A stretch of DNA of 64,000 bases from Aquipluma nitroreducens (GCF_009689585.1 NZ_AP018694.1:2495001-2559000); one strand, 5' to 3'. Shown: positions 47,191 to 57,829, counted from the first letter of the stretch. Translations and numbers: made by a program. Notes: generated from the sequence alone by a model not told the origin.

Positions 47191-49077
47191 TTAATTATAA
47201 CCCGGGTTTTGTTGTAGTTGTGGCGCTTTGTTCATTTCGTCACGCGTAATAGGAACCCAATAGAATTTTTTATCTGTGAATGATCTTTGATCTTCCAAAT
47301 CGGCTTTGTTCGATTTCCAAATTGTGTAACCATTATCGTAATGTTCAATTCTTGTACCGTAAACATTTTCGATAACCTGTTCACAAATCATCCAGCGGCG
47401 CATATCGTAGAAGCGATGGCCTTCTGCGAAGAACTCGATGTTTCTTTCATCGCGAACATATTGACGAGCCATAGCCTGATCTGTAGTTACCCTGCTTGGT
47501 AATCCAGCACGTCTTCTAACCATGTTCATAGCATCAATACCTTTTTGCAGGTCAGCGCCACCCAGCTCAATACAAGCTTCAGCATAATTCATCAAGATTT
47601 CAGCATATCTGAATTATATCCAGGCATTTGTATTTCTGTAATACTGTCCAGCAGTTGCAGGATCAAGTAATTTTCTAAGGTTATAGCCTGTTTTTTGGCC
47701 ATTCCATGCCTCAATTAAACCTTGACGGGTATCGATTCCACTTTTCCATGGGGTTGCATCGCCAACGTTGTGAAAAAAGTAACTAGTCTGAACTTTGTTT
47801 TCTGGTTCAAGTCCGGCTGCATCAGCAGGACGTGCTTGCCATGGTGCTCCATCATAAAGTACACAGGCATAAAAACGTGGCTCACGACCATTGTAAGGAT
47901 TACGGTTAGGATCGGCAGCTAATTCTTCTGCAGTTGCAGTTCTTACATCCATATCTCCAGGGTTGTATTTGTCCCATTGGAATTTTGACCCATCAGCCAT
48001 TTCAAATTTTCTTACAGCTTGTTCGGTTGGGTTGTTGTTTCCCCAATTGTGATAACCATTAGGACCAGACCAGATGTTCATGTTATTAACGTTACCTCCT
48101 GAAAGCGGATATTCAATGCCCCAGATGGTTTCGCTGTTCCATGCTGCTTTTTGGTTAAATATACTGAAATAGTTGTCAGCATATTTCTGAATATCGGCAG
48201 CAGAAAGTGGTGAAGCTGGCTCTGAAGTTGTTCCTACCAAAGAGAAAGTTCCATATTTACCATCCATTACATCCTTTGCTGCATCGCGCGCTTGTGTTAA
48301 CAAAGCTGTCTGGCTACCTGCAGGGAATGAAATCAGGGTATTCGAAGCTTGTTCAGTCCATCCACCGTTTGTTAGTTTACTGGCACAGAAAAGTAGAACT
48401 CTTGATTTTAATGCACCGGCTGCAGCACGGTTTGCACGTCCCTGTTCAACCGTTGCCGGTAAATTATCGATAGCGCTTTGAATATCTTTCAGAATAAAAT
48501 CAAGCGTTTCTTTAATAGACGATCTCTTGGCTGTAGTAAAGTCATCGTCCAGCTTATACTGAGTATCTTTAAGGACCGCACCCCCATACACCATCATAAG
48601 GGTTGAATAATCATAAGCCCTGATAAAATAAGCTTCACCTTTCATCTGTTTTTTAAGCGCATCTTGATTTACAGATGGAACAGCATCGATGTTGGCTAAA
48701 ATACGGTTGGCATCCTGAATATTGCTGTACAGATTATTCCAGCGCAAATAACCACCCAAGCCATCATTAGTAAAATGACCAAGGTTGTCAGGAGTCATAG
48801 TTCCTTTAAGCATAACGAAGTTTGACGGACGGTGGATACAAAGAGTCTGGTCTGTCATATCGGTTAAAATGTCTTCGCGCATTCCCAGAATACCATTATC
48901 CGTATTACCACCCATTCTGTCGTAAACTTTGCCCAGGTATGCATTAACAACATTCATGTCTGAAAAAACAAGCTGTTCGTTGAACGTATCAACGGCCTGC
49001 TTGTCCAGAACGTCTGTACAAGATACCGCAACCAGAAGTAGTCCTATTGCTGATATATTTAAAAGTATTTTTTTCAT
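47191..49077 (-). pseudogene. SusD-family lipoprotein gene interrupted by one in-frame TAA
   Basis: The frame from the ATG at 49077 (lipobox VAVSC, Cys20) reads 487 residues of a RagB/SusD protein, then a TAA at 47614-47616, then continues in the same frame for 140 codons to a normal stop at 47191. The stop falls inside the conserved core that reads NAWI-stop-FRYAEILMNYAEA. Sequence after the stop keeps full SusD conservation (RRRAGLP, DERNIEFFAEGHRFYDMRRW, QNPGYN), so the break is recent, is a sequencing error, or is read through. It lies 30 bases after its susC. Confidence 0.88.
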
Positions 49078-49107
49078 ATTCTAACTGTTTATACATTAAA
49101 TTGATAA

Positions 49108-52100
49108 TTAGAAAGTAATGTTGGCACCAATGGCAAACGTTTTCATAGTAGGATATACTCCTGCATTGTTGGTTTCCGGATCCCACTTTCTGGTAGCGCT
49201 CCAAATTAATGCAAGGTTATTGCCTGTTACATAAACACTTGCTCTTGATAAACCAATTTTCTGGTAGTATTTCTGTGGAATTACATAGTTCAGTACCACA
49301 TTCTTCAAACGGCAATAAGCTGTATTCTCCATCCAGTAGGTACTCATTCGAACATCAGGTGACCAGTAAAGGTCATCACGGTTATATGCCCTGGCGATGT
49401 TAGTTACAGTGTTGGTTGGTGTCCAACGGTTGTCAAATTGCCATTGGTAATAGTTACCTGCTTCACCGCGACGGTTATCGTATTGGCTGTTCTTTAAGAA
49501 TTTGCCCTGACCTTGAATCTGAACAGATAATGTAAATGCTTTGTAAGCTACATTAACAGTGGCGCCATAGAACGTTTCCGGTGCATCAACCTTTTCGATT
49601 AAAATACGGTCATCACCATCAATTTTACCATCACCTGATACATCTCTGAAAATTACATCACCAGCTTTTGCTCCGGTAACGTGTGGAGTTGCATCAACCT
49701 GCGCCTGATCTTTGTAAATGCCAATTGCATCATACATCAACCAAGCTAAATATGATTTTCCTGTAAGTTGCTGCCATGGCACTGCTCTTGCAGGTTCGTC
49801 CATAAATACAACTTTATTATGGTTATAACTTATATTGGCGGTTGCATCAATACGCAAATCCTTGTTAACTGCTTTGTGGTAACCACCTTCGAGTTCAAAT
49901 CCGCGGTTGTCAACAATACCAATATTTTGTTGTGGAAGCGATAACCCTGTAAAGTTAGGAACCGAAGCATCTTTGGTTACCAGGATATTATCCCTTCTTT
50001 GGTAGAAGAATTCAGCATTTAAACTGAAAAGACTATTTGCGAATTTTGACTCAAATCCAAGATTATAGGATGTTTGTCTTTCCCATGTAATAAATGGATT
50101 GGCAACCGTTGGTGGGCCAACAACAGTTTGGATAGCTCCACCTGTGCCAAATGTCATACCTGTACCAATACCATATTTATCCATGTATTGGAATGGATTT
50201 CCAGGGTCATTACCCATCTGGCCAATAGATGCTCTAAGTTTAAAGTAGTCGACAAACGACAGATTAGCTTTCCAGAAATTTTCTTCGGAAGCACGCCATC
50301 CTAACAATAATGCAGGAAAATATCCCCAACGGTCAGATGTTGGAAACTTCAACGAACCGTCAGCACGGAACACAACTTCAGCAAGGTATTTGCCTTTATA
50401 ATCGTATGAAGCACGGCCAATAAATGATTTGCGGGCATAGATGGTAGCAGTCCCTAATATGTTTTGGTCTTTGGCGTTACCTGCATCCATGGTCTGGATA
50501 ACCGAGGAAATATAATATTTGCGATATGCCTCGAAATAATTCCAGTCGCTTTGGTATTGTTCGTAACCGCCAAACAAAGAAATAGTATGGTCGCCAAATT
50601 TCCGGTTGAAATTAGCATTAATCATAGCTGTTTGATTGATGGTACGCTCATACCTTTCAGAGTTCTCAGCAGATGAAAGTCCTCTCAAAGTTGGAGTTAA
50701 AGGCATCGAAGTGATAAAACCGTCAGCACCTCTGGTTGCTTGTGACCAGTTTGGGTAGTACAAAGTCCAAGGTTGATAGAATCTTTTGTTGAAGTAATTG
50801 GTAATGTCGTAGCTATAATTTCCCGATAAAGAAAGACCTTTTACAAAAGGAACTGTAATAGTTGCATTAAATGTACTTAACAACCGATAGGTTTTCTGGT
50901 CATTTTTTCCTGCACTAAAAGTAGAAGTTTCAACTGGGTTGTCGCCATACTCAATGTCTGGTCCAGGATAACGGCCTTCACTTGTTGGCCAGAATGACCA
51001 GTTGGTTGGAACCAAACGAGTTGACTGACCAACAATAGCATCAGCACTCTTGTATGGATATTGACGATCAGTCAAGAAACCAGCAAGTTCTACACCTGTT
51101 TTTAACCAATCGGTAACTGGCATTTCTATTTTTGTCCTGACGTTGTATTGCTTATACTTAGTTGATGAAGCTTTATACATCGCATCGTCAGTCTTATAAC
51201 CGAAAGAAACGTAATAACTCATCCCCTTGGCTCCACCGTCAAGAGTAACATTGTGTCTGCTGGTAGATGTCCAGTCTTTAATCAGGTCACCATACCAGTC
51301 AGTGTTTGGATGTTCCCATGGATCTTTACCATTTCTGAAAAGTTCGATATCTGCATCCGAATACCTACGGGCTTTACCCTGTGCAACCTGGTATTCCGAA
51401 AGCATTGTTGCATAATCAGCAGCATTGGTAACCTTAGGTGTCAAAGTTGGAGTCATAACTCCTTGATAGAATTGGTAACTCAAACGGGTTTTGCCTTCTC
51501 TCCCCGATTTGGTCTTGATCAGGATAACTCCGTTTGCAGCCTGAGCACCGTAAATAGCAGCAGAGGCATCTTTCAAAACAGAAAGGCTTTCAATATCGTT
51601 AGGGTCGATTTCGTCCATCGAACGTCCGGGTACACCATCAATAACAACTAACACCTGAGGCGCTTTGGTGGCATCATTTGACAAGCGGTCCATATTACCG
51701 TTTGCATTAACTGTTGTTCTACCACGAACCTGGATTCTTGGGGTTCCTTGTCCTGGCTCACCAGTTGTCTGCATAACAGTTGTTCCGGGAATCATACCAG
51801 AAATGGCATTGGAAACGTTCATTGAAGGAATTGAAAGCAGTTTATCTCCTGTGACAGAGGCAACAGCTCCAACAACATTGGTACGTTTTTGTGTTCCGTA
51901 ACCTACAACAACAACTTCGTCCAAATCAGTCATTGTAGCTTTTAGGACAATGTCAAGAACTGTATTATCCCCAACAACAACTTCCTGTGAGTTGTATCCC
52001 ACGAATGAAAAAATCAAAGTTGTTTTTCGACTTGGAACATTAATCGTATAACTTCCGTCCAAGTCAGTAAGGGTACCGGTAGTAGTGCCTTTTACAACAA

Positions 52101-52569
52101 TGTTTACACCAGGAAGAGTTTCGTTGGTGGTTGCATCAGTGATTTTTCCGGAAACCTTGATTTGCTGTTGCATGGAAGTCGTCAACTCAGACACCTCTGC
52201 AGTTGGCTGAAGAATAATCTGACGATCCATTACAGTATAACCGACATTTGTTCCGTTAAACAAGCTACTAAGAATTTTGTCGACCTGCTGGTTAGATACG
52301 TTAATATCAACCTTTCGTTCAACATCAACTAATTTGCTGTTGAATAGAAAATAGAATTCACTTTTTTCCTCAATCACATTTAACACATCCTTAACCTTTG
52401 CATCGTTAAGTTTAAAGCTAAGTTTTGTGTTCTGAGAATAGGAATTTGAAGCAATTCCCTGGAAAACCGTGAGTAATAGGAGATAAAAAGTTAGTCTCAT
52501 AACTCTAAATGCTTTTGAGTTTAAGGCCAGATAGCCTCGAACTCTGTTTAAAAACAGATTTTTTTTCAT
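49108..52569 (-). CDS. SusC-type TonB-dependent transporter with STN domain
   Basis: This 1153-residue protein has an export signal (about 22-46), an STN domain (about 48-118: LSFKLNDAKVKDVLNVIEEK), a CarboxypepD_reg-like domain (about 135-210), the segment DLDEVVVVGYGTQKR, the plug and a barrel ending ANITF. The STN domain is the part that signals to a FecR anti-sigma factor; FecR and an ECF sigma gene lie directly upstream in transcription order. The imported substrate is not given by any neighbouring enzyme gene. Confidence 0.95.
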   Translation of the reverse strand: MKKNLFLNRVRGYLALNSKAFRVMRLTFYLLLLTVFQGIASNSYSQNTKLSFKLNDAKVKDVLNVIEEKSEFYFLFNSKLVDVERKVDINVSNQQVDKILSSLFNGTNVGYTVMDRQIILQPTAEVSELTTSMQQQIKVSGKITDATTNETLPGVNIVVKGTTTGTLTDLDGSYTINVPSRKTTLIFSFVGYNSQEVVVGDNTVLDIVLKATMTDLDEVVVVGYGTQKRTNVVGAVASVTGDKLLSIPSMNVSNAISGMIPGTTVMQTTGEPGQGTPRIQVRGRTTVNANGNMDRLSNDATKAPQVLVVIDGVPGRSMDEIDPNDIESLSVLKDASAAIYGAQAANGVILIKTKSGREGKTRLSYQFYQGVMTPTLTPKVTNAADYATMLSEYQVAQGKARRYSDADIELFRNGKDPWEHPNTDWYGDLIKDWTSTSRHNVTLDGGAKGMSYYVSFGYKTDDAMYKASSTKYKQYNVRTKIEMPVTDWLKTGVELAGFLTDRQYPYKSADAIVGQSTRLVPTNWSFWPTSEGRYPGPDIEYGDNPVETSTFSAGKNDQKTYRLLSTFNATITVPFVKGLSLSGNYSYDITNYFNKRFYQPWTLYYPNWSQATRGADGFITSMPLTPTLRGLSSAENSERYERTINQTAMINANFNRKFGDHTISLFGGYEQYQSDWNYFEAYRKYYISSVIQTMDAGNAKDQNILGTATIYARKSFIGRASYDYKGKYLAEVVFRADGSLKFPTSDRWGYFPALLLGWRASEENFWKANLSFVDYFKLRASIGQMGNDPGNPFQYMDKYGIGTGMTFGTGGAIQTVVGPPTVANPFITWERQTSYNLGFESKFANSLFSLNAEFFYQRRDNILVTKDASVPNFTGLSLPQQNIGIVDNRGFELEGGYHKAVNKDLRIDATANISYNHNKVVFMDEPARAVPWQQLTGKSYLAWLMYDAIGIYKDQAQVDATPHVTGAKAGDVIFRDVSGDGKIDGDDRILIEKVDAPETFYGATVNVAYKAFTLSVQIQGQGKFLKNSQYDNRRGEAGNYYQWQFDNRWTPTNTVTNIARAYNRDDLYWSPDVRMSTYWMENTAYCRLKNVVLNYVIPQKYYQKIGLSRASVYVTGNNLALIWSATRKWDPETNNAGVYPTMKTFAIGANITF

Positions 52570-52689
52570 ACTTTTGGTTTGATTTACAGTTAATAAATTG
52601 GCAATATTTATTAATCAATTGGAGAAGAGATGGTTGCAACATTTCTTCTCTTTTTTTATTTCATAATCATTACTATTTTAGGTTCTAAA

Positions 52690-53718
52690 TCATCTCTTAT
52701 ACAATTTGACTTTTGACTTTGCAAATGTCTGATCCTCTTGCTTATTCCGTTCTGAAATTGTGTATCTGATCGGAGCTGAGATCGACAACATTTTTAATAC
52801 CTGATCAAGACTTTCATCAACAAAGGTTGCAGTATAAATGTAATCTTCAATTTCCTTATCCTCAATATCAAATTCAACATTATACCAACGTTCAAGTTTT
52901 TCAACCACCTTGTTCATTTTATCATCTCTGAACATGAGTTTTCCACTTTTCCAGGCAACATATTTTTGCAAATCGGTTTTTATCTTGGTTACCTTTTGAT
53001 CACTGCTGTTAAAAGTTGCCAATTCTCCCGGAGTCATCAAAACATTCACCGTAGCGCTGTTATTCGTAAGCGAAATTGCCCCTTCAACTAAAACTGTTTG
53101 TATCTGATTGTTTTCCGGATAGGCATTACAATTGAAAGTCGTTCCGGAAACAATAATATCCATATTTTTTGCACTAACTATAAATGGCCATTTCTTATTC
53201 TTTTTAACTTCAAAATAGGCTTCGCCACTAAGGCTTACCTTACGGTAATTGTCCGCAAATAAAACAGGATAGCTAATTGAACTCCCTGCATTTAACCACA
53301 CCTGTGTTCCGTCGGGCAAAGTTAAACTTGAACGCATGCCAAGAGGAGTCTCAACTGTATTGTATACTGTTGAAAATTGATTATGGTTCCCTTTTCCCAA
53401 ATAAAAATAATAGACTGACGCGATAATTACCGGAAGTAGCAATATCGCAGCAATCCGTTGAATCCATCCAAAAACATTAACTTTCTTCTTAATAAATAAT
53501 TGATCGGATATGGTTTGGTAAGCTTTACGTTCATCAATTTTTTGTACTTTTTGATGAATCTCAAAAAGATTCCACAATCTTTTTTGTTCTGAATAAAGTC
53601 TCTGATTTTCAATCGACTGTTTAATCCAATCATCAAGGAACAAATTTTCTTCATCAGAAATCGTTCCCAGCAATCGATTTGCAATCAGTTGATCGATATC
53701 AAATTTTTCTTTTTCCAC
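52690..53718 (-). CDS. FecR-family anti-sigma factor
   Basis: This 342-residue protein has a cytoplasmic N-terminus (about 1-85), one membrane helix (about 88-107: IAAILLLPVIIASVYYFYLG), a FecR periplasmic domain (TPLGMRSSLTLPDGTQVWLNAG, YFEVKKNKKWPFIVSA) and a C-terminal DUF4974 domain (ILMF-type KLMFRDDKMNKVVEKLERWYNVEF). The start is a GTG directly after an in-frame TAG; no ATG is available near. It should hold the neighbouring ECF sigma factor until SusC's STN domain signals. Confidence 0.94.
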   Translation of the reverse strand: MEKEKFDIDQLIANRLLGTISDEENLFLDDWIKQSIENQRLYSEQKRLWNLFEIHQKVQKIDERKAYQTISDQLFIKKKVNVFGWIQRIAAILLLPVIIASVYYFYLGKGNHNQFSTVYNTVETPLGMRSSLTLPDGTQVWLNAGSSISYPVLFADNYRKVSLSGEAYFEVKKNKKWPFIVSAKNMDIIVSGTTFNCNAYPENNQIQTVLVEGAISLTNNSATVNVLMTPGELATFNSSDQKVTKIKTDLQKYVAWKSGKLMFRDDKMNKVVEKLERWYNVEFDIEDKEIEDYIYTATFVDESLDQVLKMLSISAPIRYTISERNKQEDQTFAKSKVKLYKR

Positions 53719-53781
53719 CTAAAATTAATTATACAGATTGTGACTATTAGACGGATTGGAACACAAACACACGTATTCTCA

Positions 53782-54360
53782 TCAATAAAAAAAATAGAGT
53801 ATCAAAACCGAGATGTAGTCAACAAGTTTAACTCGTAATATTTTAAGTGCTTTGCTAATCTGAGTTTCAACAGTTCGTTTCGAAATATTAAGCTTTTCAG
53901 CAATTTCAGCCACCTTGAGGTTTTCGTATCGACTCATCCAGAATATTTCACGACAACGCGGAGCAAGATCGTCAACAGCATTCTGAATTAATTCAGCAAG
54001 TTCATTTTTTGTCCAAAGGTCTTCTTCCATAACCAGATGATTGGCGTCAGGAATCCGGTTATCGAACCGGTGCTTTACTTGTTGATTGCGAAGATGGTCT
54101 ATACAACGGTTTTTTACACATTGTATAAAATAGGAACGGAAAGAACGAATCTCGATACTTTCCCGAGTCTCCCATAATTTCATAAAAACTGACTGAACAA
54201 TGTCTTCAGATATCGCCGTATCTTTTATAATCTGATCCGCATAAATTACCAACCCCGAATAATAGTAATTGAATACCAATTCGAAGACTCCCTGATTGGA
54301 GTTTTTAATGCTCTCAGCAAGGCCGTAATCTGAAATAAGTTTAGTTTCGTTAACCCCCAT
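53782..54360 (-). CDS. ECF RNA polymerase sigma-70 factor (Bacteroides expansion type)
   Basis: This 192-residue sigma factor has region 2 (about 25-90: LVFNYYYSGLVIYADQI and SIEIRSFRSYFIQCVKNRCIDHLR) and region 4 (about 130-180: IFWMSRYENLKVAEIAEKLNISKRTVE) with the helix-turn-helix. It is the first gene of the sigma-FecR-susC-susD unit and is probably released by FecR to transcribe susCD. Confidence 0.95.
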   Translation of the reverse strand: MGVNETKLISDYGLAESIKNSNQGVFELVFNYYYSGLVIYADQIIKDTAISEDIVQSVFMKLWETRESIEIRSFRSYFIQCVKNRCIDHLRNQQVKHRFDNRIPDANHLVMEEDLWTKNELAELIQNAVDDLAPRCREIFWMSRYENLKVAEIAEKLNISKRTVETQISKALKILRVKLVDYISVLILYFFY

Positions 54361-54548
54361 TTATGTGAAAGGATTAATTCTGCTTGTTAGTTAGATAATT
54401 ATACATTTTCAAAATGTGAATATACCAAATTTTATATTTTCAGTCTCAGTTAAGTGTAAATCGCACAATTATTTTTTGTATAAATATTACTTCCATTTGA
54501 TTCTCAATGCAAATGCTTGAACCAAGAATAAACAATTTCCCCATAAAA

Positions 54549-56042
54549 CTACAGCTTAGAACTGAATTTAACTTTGATTGGTTTTTTGTTGATTTCTTCT
54601 GAAATAATACGGGGATCGAGATTAACTTTCGACTTAACAAGTTCCGGAATATTGAAAGATTTTAAGAACCGATCGTAAAATAGAGGATCTGACTGAGGTA
54701 AAATAAATGGTTTAGAAAAAGTTCCCTTATCATCCATATGCGAAAAATAGGGACTTGTATGCAACCCATCAAAACGGCGGCTGCTAAAAACAAGCCAACG
54801 GTTATTTGACGACCAGGTGTGATAACTTTCGGTTTGATCGCTGTTGATTTCGGGTTTCGAAATTTCTTTGGTTTCCAGATTCAACAAATAAATGTCGCTC
54901 TCCGGATGCCAGATACTAAAGTTTCCATAATCAGACAGGCAAAACATCGCAAATTTTCCATCAGGCGAAATGCGTGGAAAGGAAACACTCTTTCCGGTCA
55001 TTGCCGCTCTATAGACAGTATCAACCGCACCAAAGCTGTTTTTCTCCGGATCAAATGAAATTCGAAGCAGATCGTACCTTATATTCATATACTCTTTAGG
55101 TGAAAGAGATTTTGCACTACAATAATAAAGCGACTTTCCATCAGGAGACCAGGTTGGAAATGTTTCCAGCCTGCCTTTTGATGAAATTCCCGGGGCAGTA
55201 AAAATACTATGCTCCTGAAGGTTGTACACAATAACATCGGACAGGGTATCCAAAACTTCAATTTTCTTATCTGGAATAGCATGAAACGTCTGAACAATCC
55301 GGTTCGTCGAAAAAGCGACATGTTTGCCGTCAGGATGCCACGATGGATATACTCCCGGCCCCAATGTGCTATCGGTCTTTGTATCCAGCTTTTCAATTTC
55401 GCCATTTTTATAAATGTACGTACCGGCATTATCTGCCCTCATATGAAAGAGCATCGTGTTGTTGTTGTTCATGCAAAACGAATGACAGTTCATGCAATTA
55501 CCACCACTCATTGTGTTTTCCATGATCGGTGTTTCATCAAAGTTATTTAAACATCGCTGATAAATTCCCATTTTATTCCAGGTCTCAAAACCGGGATCTA
55601 TTAGGCGATAAACCAGATAATTATCAATTGAATCGGCAGAAACTTTGTTCGTTATCGTATTGTATTTAACCCAGCCATCCGATTTTTTTAAACATATATC
55701 TATTGTAAATTCCTGACTATTGGCTTCTTTGAGCAAGCTTACCCATTTGCCTTCAGGAACAGAGATTACGCCATCGCCCGAACTAACGCGAAATACTTCT
55801 TTCGACTTAAAACTGTACACGGCAACGTATTTTTCGGCAGGTTCTTTAACGGCAAAATTCAATGGGGCAATATTGCAAGGAATTGTAATTCCGGCATAGT
55901 CAGGATAAATAATAGCATTTTGATCTATCTTTTTTGCCCTGGAAATGTCGTCGGTACATGAACCCCAAAAGAGCGAAACCACTAAAATTGAAAGGATGTA
56001 TTGAAATGATTTGCAACAATTTTTATAATGAATCTGATTCAT
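54549..56042 (-). CDS. TolB/PD40-propeller lipoprotein with a CxxCH motif
   Basis: This 497-residue lipoprotein is taken from the ATG at 56042, 2 bases after the upstream gene's stop; the frame beyond it overlaps that gene. The lipobox ends at Cys29 (SLFWGSC). The second half has PD40/WD40-like beta-propeller blades (YPSWHPDGKHVAFSTN, FPTWSPDGKSLYYCS, FPRISPDGKFAMFCLS, YHTWSSNNRWLVFSS). Before the propeller lies Cys183-x-x-Cys186-His187, a heme c-type or metal-binding motif. It is coupled to the DUF6057-type membrane protein. Function is unknown. Confidence 0.85.
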   Translation of the reverse strand: MNQIHYKNCCKSFQYILSILVVSLFWGSCTDDISRAKKIDQNAIIYPDYAGITIPCNIAPLNFAVKEPAEKYVAVYSFKSKEVFRVSSGDGVISVPEGKWVSLLKEANSQEFTIDICLKKSDGWVKYNTITNKVSADSIDNYLVYRLIDPGFETWNKMGIYQRCLNNFDETPIMENTMSGGNCMNCHSFCMNNNNTMLFHMRADNAGTYIYKNGEIEKLDTKTDSTLGPGVYPSWHPDGKHVAFSTNRIVQTFHAIPDKKIEVLDTLSDVIVYNLQEHSIFTAPGISSKGRLETFPTWSPDGKSLYYCSAKSLSPKEYMNIRYDLLRISFDPEKNSFGAVDTVYRAAMTGKSVSFPRISPDGKFAMFCLSDYGNFSIWHPESDIYLLNLETKEISKPEINSDQTESYHTWSSNNRWLVFSSRRFDGLHTSPYFSHMDDKGTFSKPFILPQSDPLFYDRFLKSFNIPELVKSKVNLDPRIISEEINKKPIKVKFSSKL

Positions 56043-56044
56043 AG

Positions 56045-57829
56045 CTATTTTTGAGTTTGTCCGGCAAAATGTAAATAGTACCAACAGGTGTTGCCAAATT
56101 GTTTATATAACTCCCTGGCGGCTCTGTCTCGATCACCACCACATCTCGAAATTTGTGCGATATATTCGTTTTTCCTTTGAATGGTGGATGGTCGAATCGA
56201 AAGTCCTTCAGGAACAAGATCTTTTTTGAAATAAGTCATGCAGAAAAGAAGGGCTTCTTCGTAATTAACCGGGATTTCGCGATATCCCAACTCCTTTAAA
56301 CGGTAGATATTTGCTGCAAAATTGGTAATGTCCTTGTTCAGAAGAAAAACAGCCATTAAATATTCGAACGCCATTTTATTTTCCGGATGTTCCTTTAGCA
56401 ATAAAGGCAATCCAAGGTCGTAACTAATAAAATCGTTCTTTGCTAAGAATTTCCTTTTTTCAGCCAGTTCTTTGTTTTCACTAATTCTGGCCGGATCTAA
56501 AACGTACGTTCTATACTTCGTTGCCCAATCTTTATAAAATAGAGTTTGGTCCAAAACATTCAGGTATTTTGCTGCAACTTCATATTGCCCATTAATTAAG
56601 CTTGTTTGAACCAACCGCTTTAGCGAACGTGGATTTAAGCCTTTTGCCACCATCGATTCGAAAGCCCACCGATAAGCTTCGTTGATGTAATTAAGGTGAT
56701 AAAAGATCTCCCCTCCAAAAAATGGTGTTACTTCGTCACGAGTCCATTCCAGTCGCAGACCATCGATTCCATGTTGCGGAAAATCGAACATTCGGGTACT
56801 AAACTGTCCGGTTTTATATAAAGCCAAATTTGTATAATACAATACCAACCGATTGGTTCCCGGGTATTTTTTAGAAAGGCTAATTACCTTATTCCAGTCT
56901 TCTGTCTGTACATGGTGATCCATGCCCAGAAATATTTCAATCTTCGGATCATATGCCTTTGTTTTAACAACCACAATCCCGGCAATAATAACTGCACTTC
57001 CGGCCAGTATTGATGCAAGATTCCAAGGAATAATCAACGTTTCCTTTTTCCTGATTTGCTTATATGCTAAAAGGATTAAAATAACTACCGGGAAATAAAG
57101 CAATAAAGCCGCAAATAAAGGCATTCGCGAAACACCCCAAAAAGGTAACGGATAGAACCATGTATCCGCAAATGGAATCAGGTAAAAAAACTTCCAGCCT
57201 AGATAAGGAAACCCTAAGGAAAGTAGTACAATCGCTAAAATTACACTCCATTTTTTCTTTGAATTAAAATAAAACAACTCAAAGAGCACTATTAATACCG
57301 AAGCAAACAATGCAAAACTACCCGAAAGGACATACAGTAAAAGCCATGCAACACCTCCAATACTATACCGGTACAAATTGTTGGTTAGCCTCAAATACAA
57401 ATATGAAAACGAAAGAGCTAAAATAACTCCAACAATCAACCCAATTTTAAAAAGATGGTTGCTCTGAAAACCTGCAATAAACAAAACCGGAAGTAAGCTA
57501 AGTACAAGTGCATCTATTCCCAGCTTTTTTAAAATTAAATGAGTTAGAAAATAGGTAGTAACGGCCAATAACGTAACAATACCTGCAGCAAGGTATTGAT
57601 TGGCAAAAAACTGACTTAAGAATTCACCCAGGTAAAAAATAAACTCGCCTGGTTTTTCCAGAAAGGGTCGAAAGTAGTCGCCCGAAAACCTGAAAAGTTG
57701 GGTTTGCTCCACATAAAACAGGTGAAATTTGTTGAACGAGAAGAAATAGAAATAAAAAGCTAAAAATAAGATGCATAAAAAAATCCACCTTAAGCGATCT
57801 GCAATTTTTTCAGTCAAAAAGCGAGGCAT
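56045..57829 (-). CDS. DUF6057-type polytopic membrane protein
   Basis: This 594-residue protein has about ten membrane helices in residues 12-320, including a Phe/Tyr-rich first helix (WIFLCILFLAFYFYFFSF), and a soluble C-terminal part (about 325-594) of helical, TPR-like character with KYLNVLDQTLFYKDWATKY. The overall layout resembles Bacteroidota DUF6057 proteins, which commonly accompany TolB-like lipoproteins. The reaction or cargo is not known. It precedes the CxxCH lipoprotein by 2 bases and both surely share a transcript. Confidence 0.75.
   Translation of the reverse strand: MPRFLTEKIADRLRWIFLCILFLAFYFYFFSFNKFHLFYVEQTQLFRFSGDYFRPFLEKPGEFIFYLGEFLSQFFANQYLAAGIVTLLAVTTYFLTHLILKKLGIDALVLSLLPVLFIAGFQSNHLFKIGLIVGVILALSFSYLYLRLTNNLYRYSIGGVAWLLLYVLSGSFALFASVLIVLFELFYFNSKKKWSVILAIVLLSLGFPYLGWKFFYLIPFADTWFYPLPFWGVSRMPLFAALLLYFPVVILILLAYKQIRKKETLIIPWNLASILAGSAVIIAGIVVVKTKAYDPKIEIFLGMDHHVQTEDWNKVISLSKKYPGTNRLVLYYTNLALYKTGQFSTRMFDFPQHGIDGLRLEWTRDEVTPFFGGEIFYHLNYINEAYRWAFESMVAKGLNPRSLKRLVQTSLINGQYEVAAKYLNVLDQTLFYKDWATKYRTYVLDPARISENKELAEKRKFLAKNDFISYDLGLPLLLKEHPENKMAFEYLMAVFLLNKDITNFAANIYRLKELGYREIPVNYEEALLFCMTYFKKDLVPEGLSIRPSTIQRKNEYIAQISRCGGDRDRAARELYKQFGNTCWYYLHFAGQTQK

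Noticed and set aside
47614-47616. In-frame TAA in susD as programmed recoding (selenocysteine, pyrrolysine or designed read-through)
   Set aside because: TAA is not the codon for either amino acid and no stem-loop or read-through context is visible; mutation or error is simpler.
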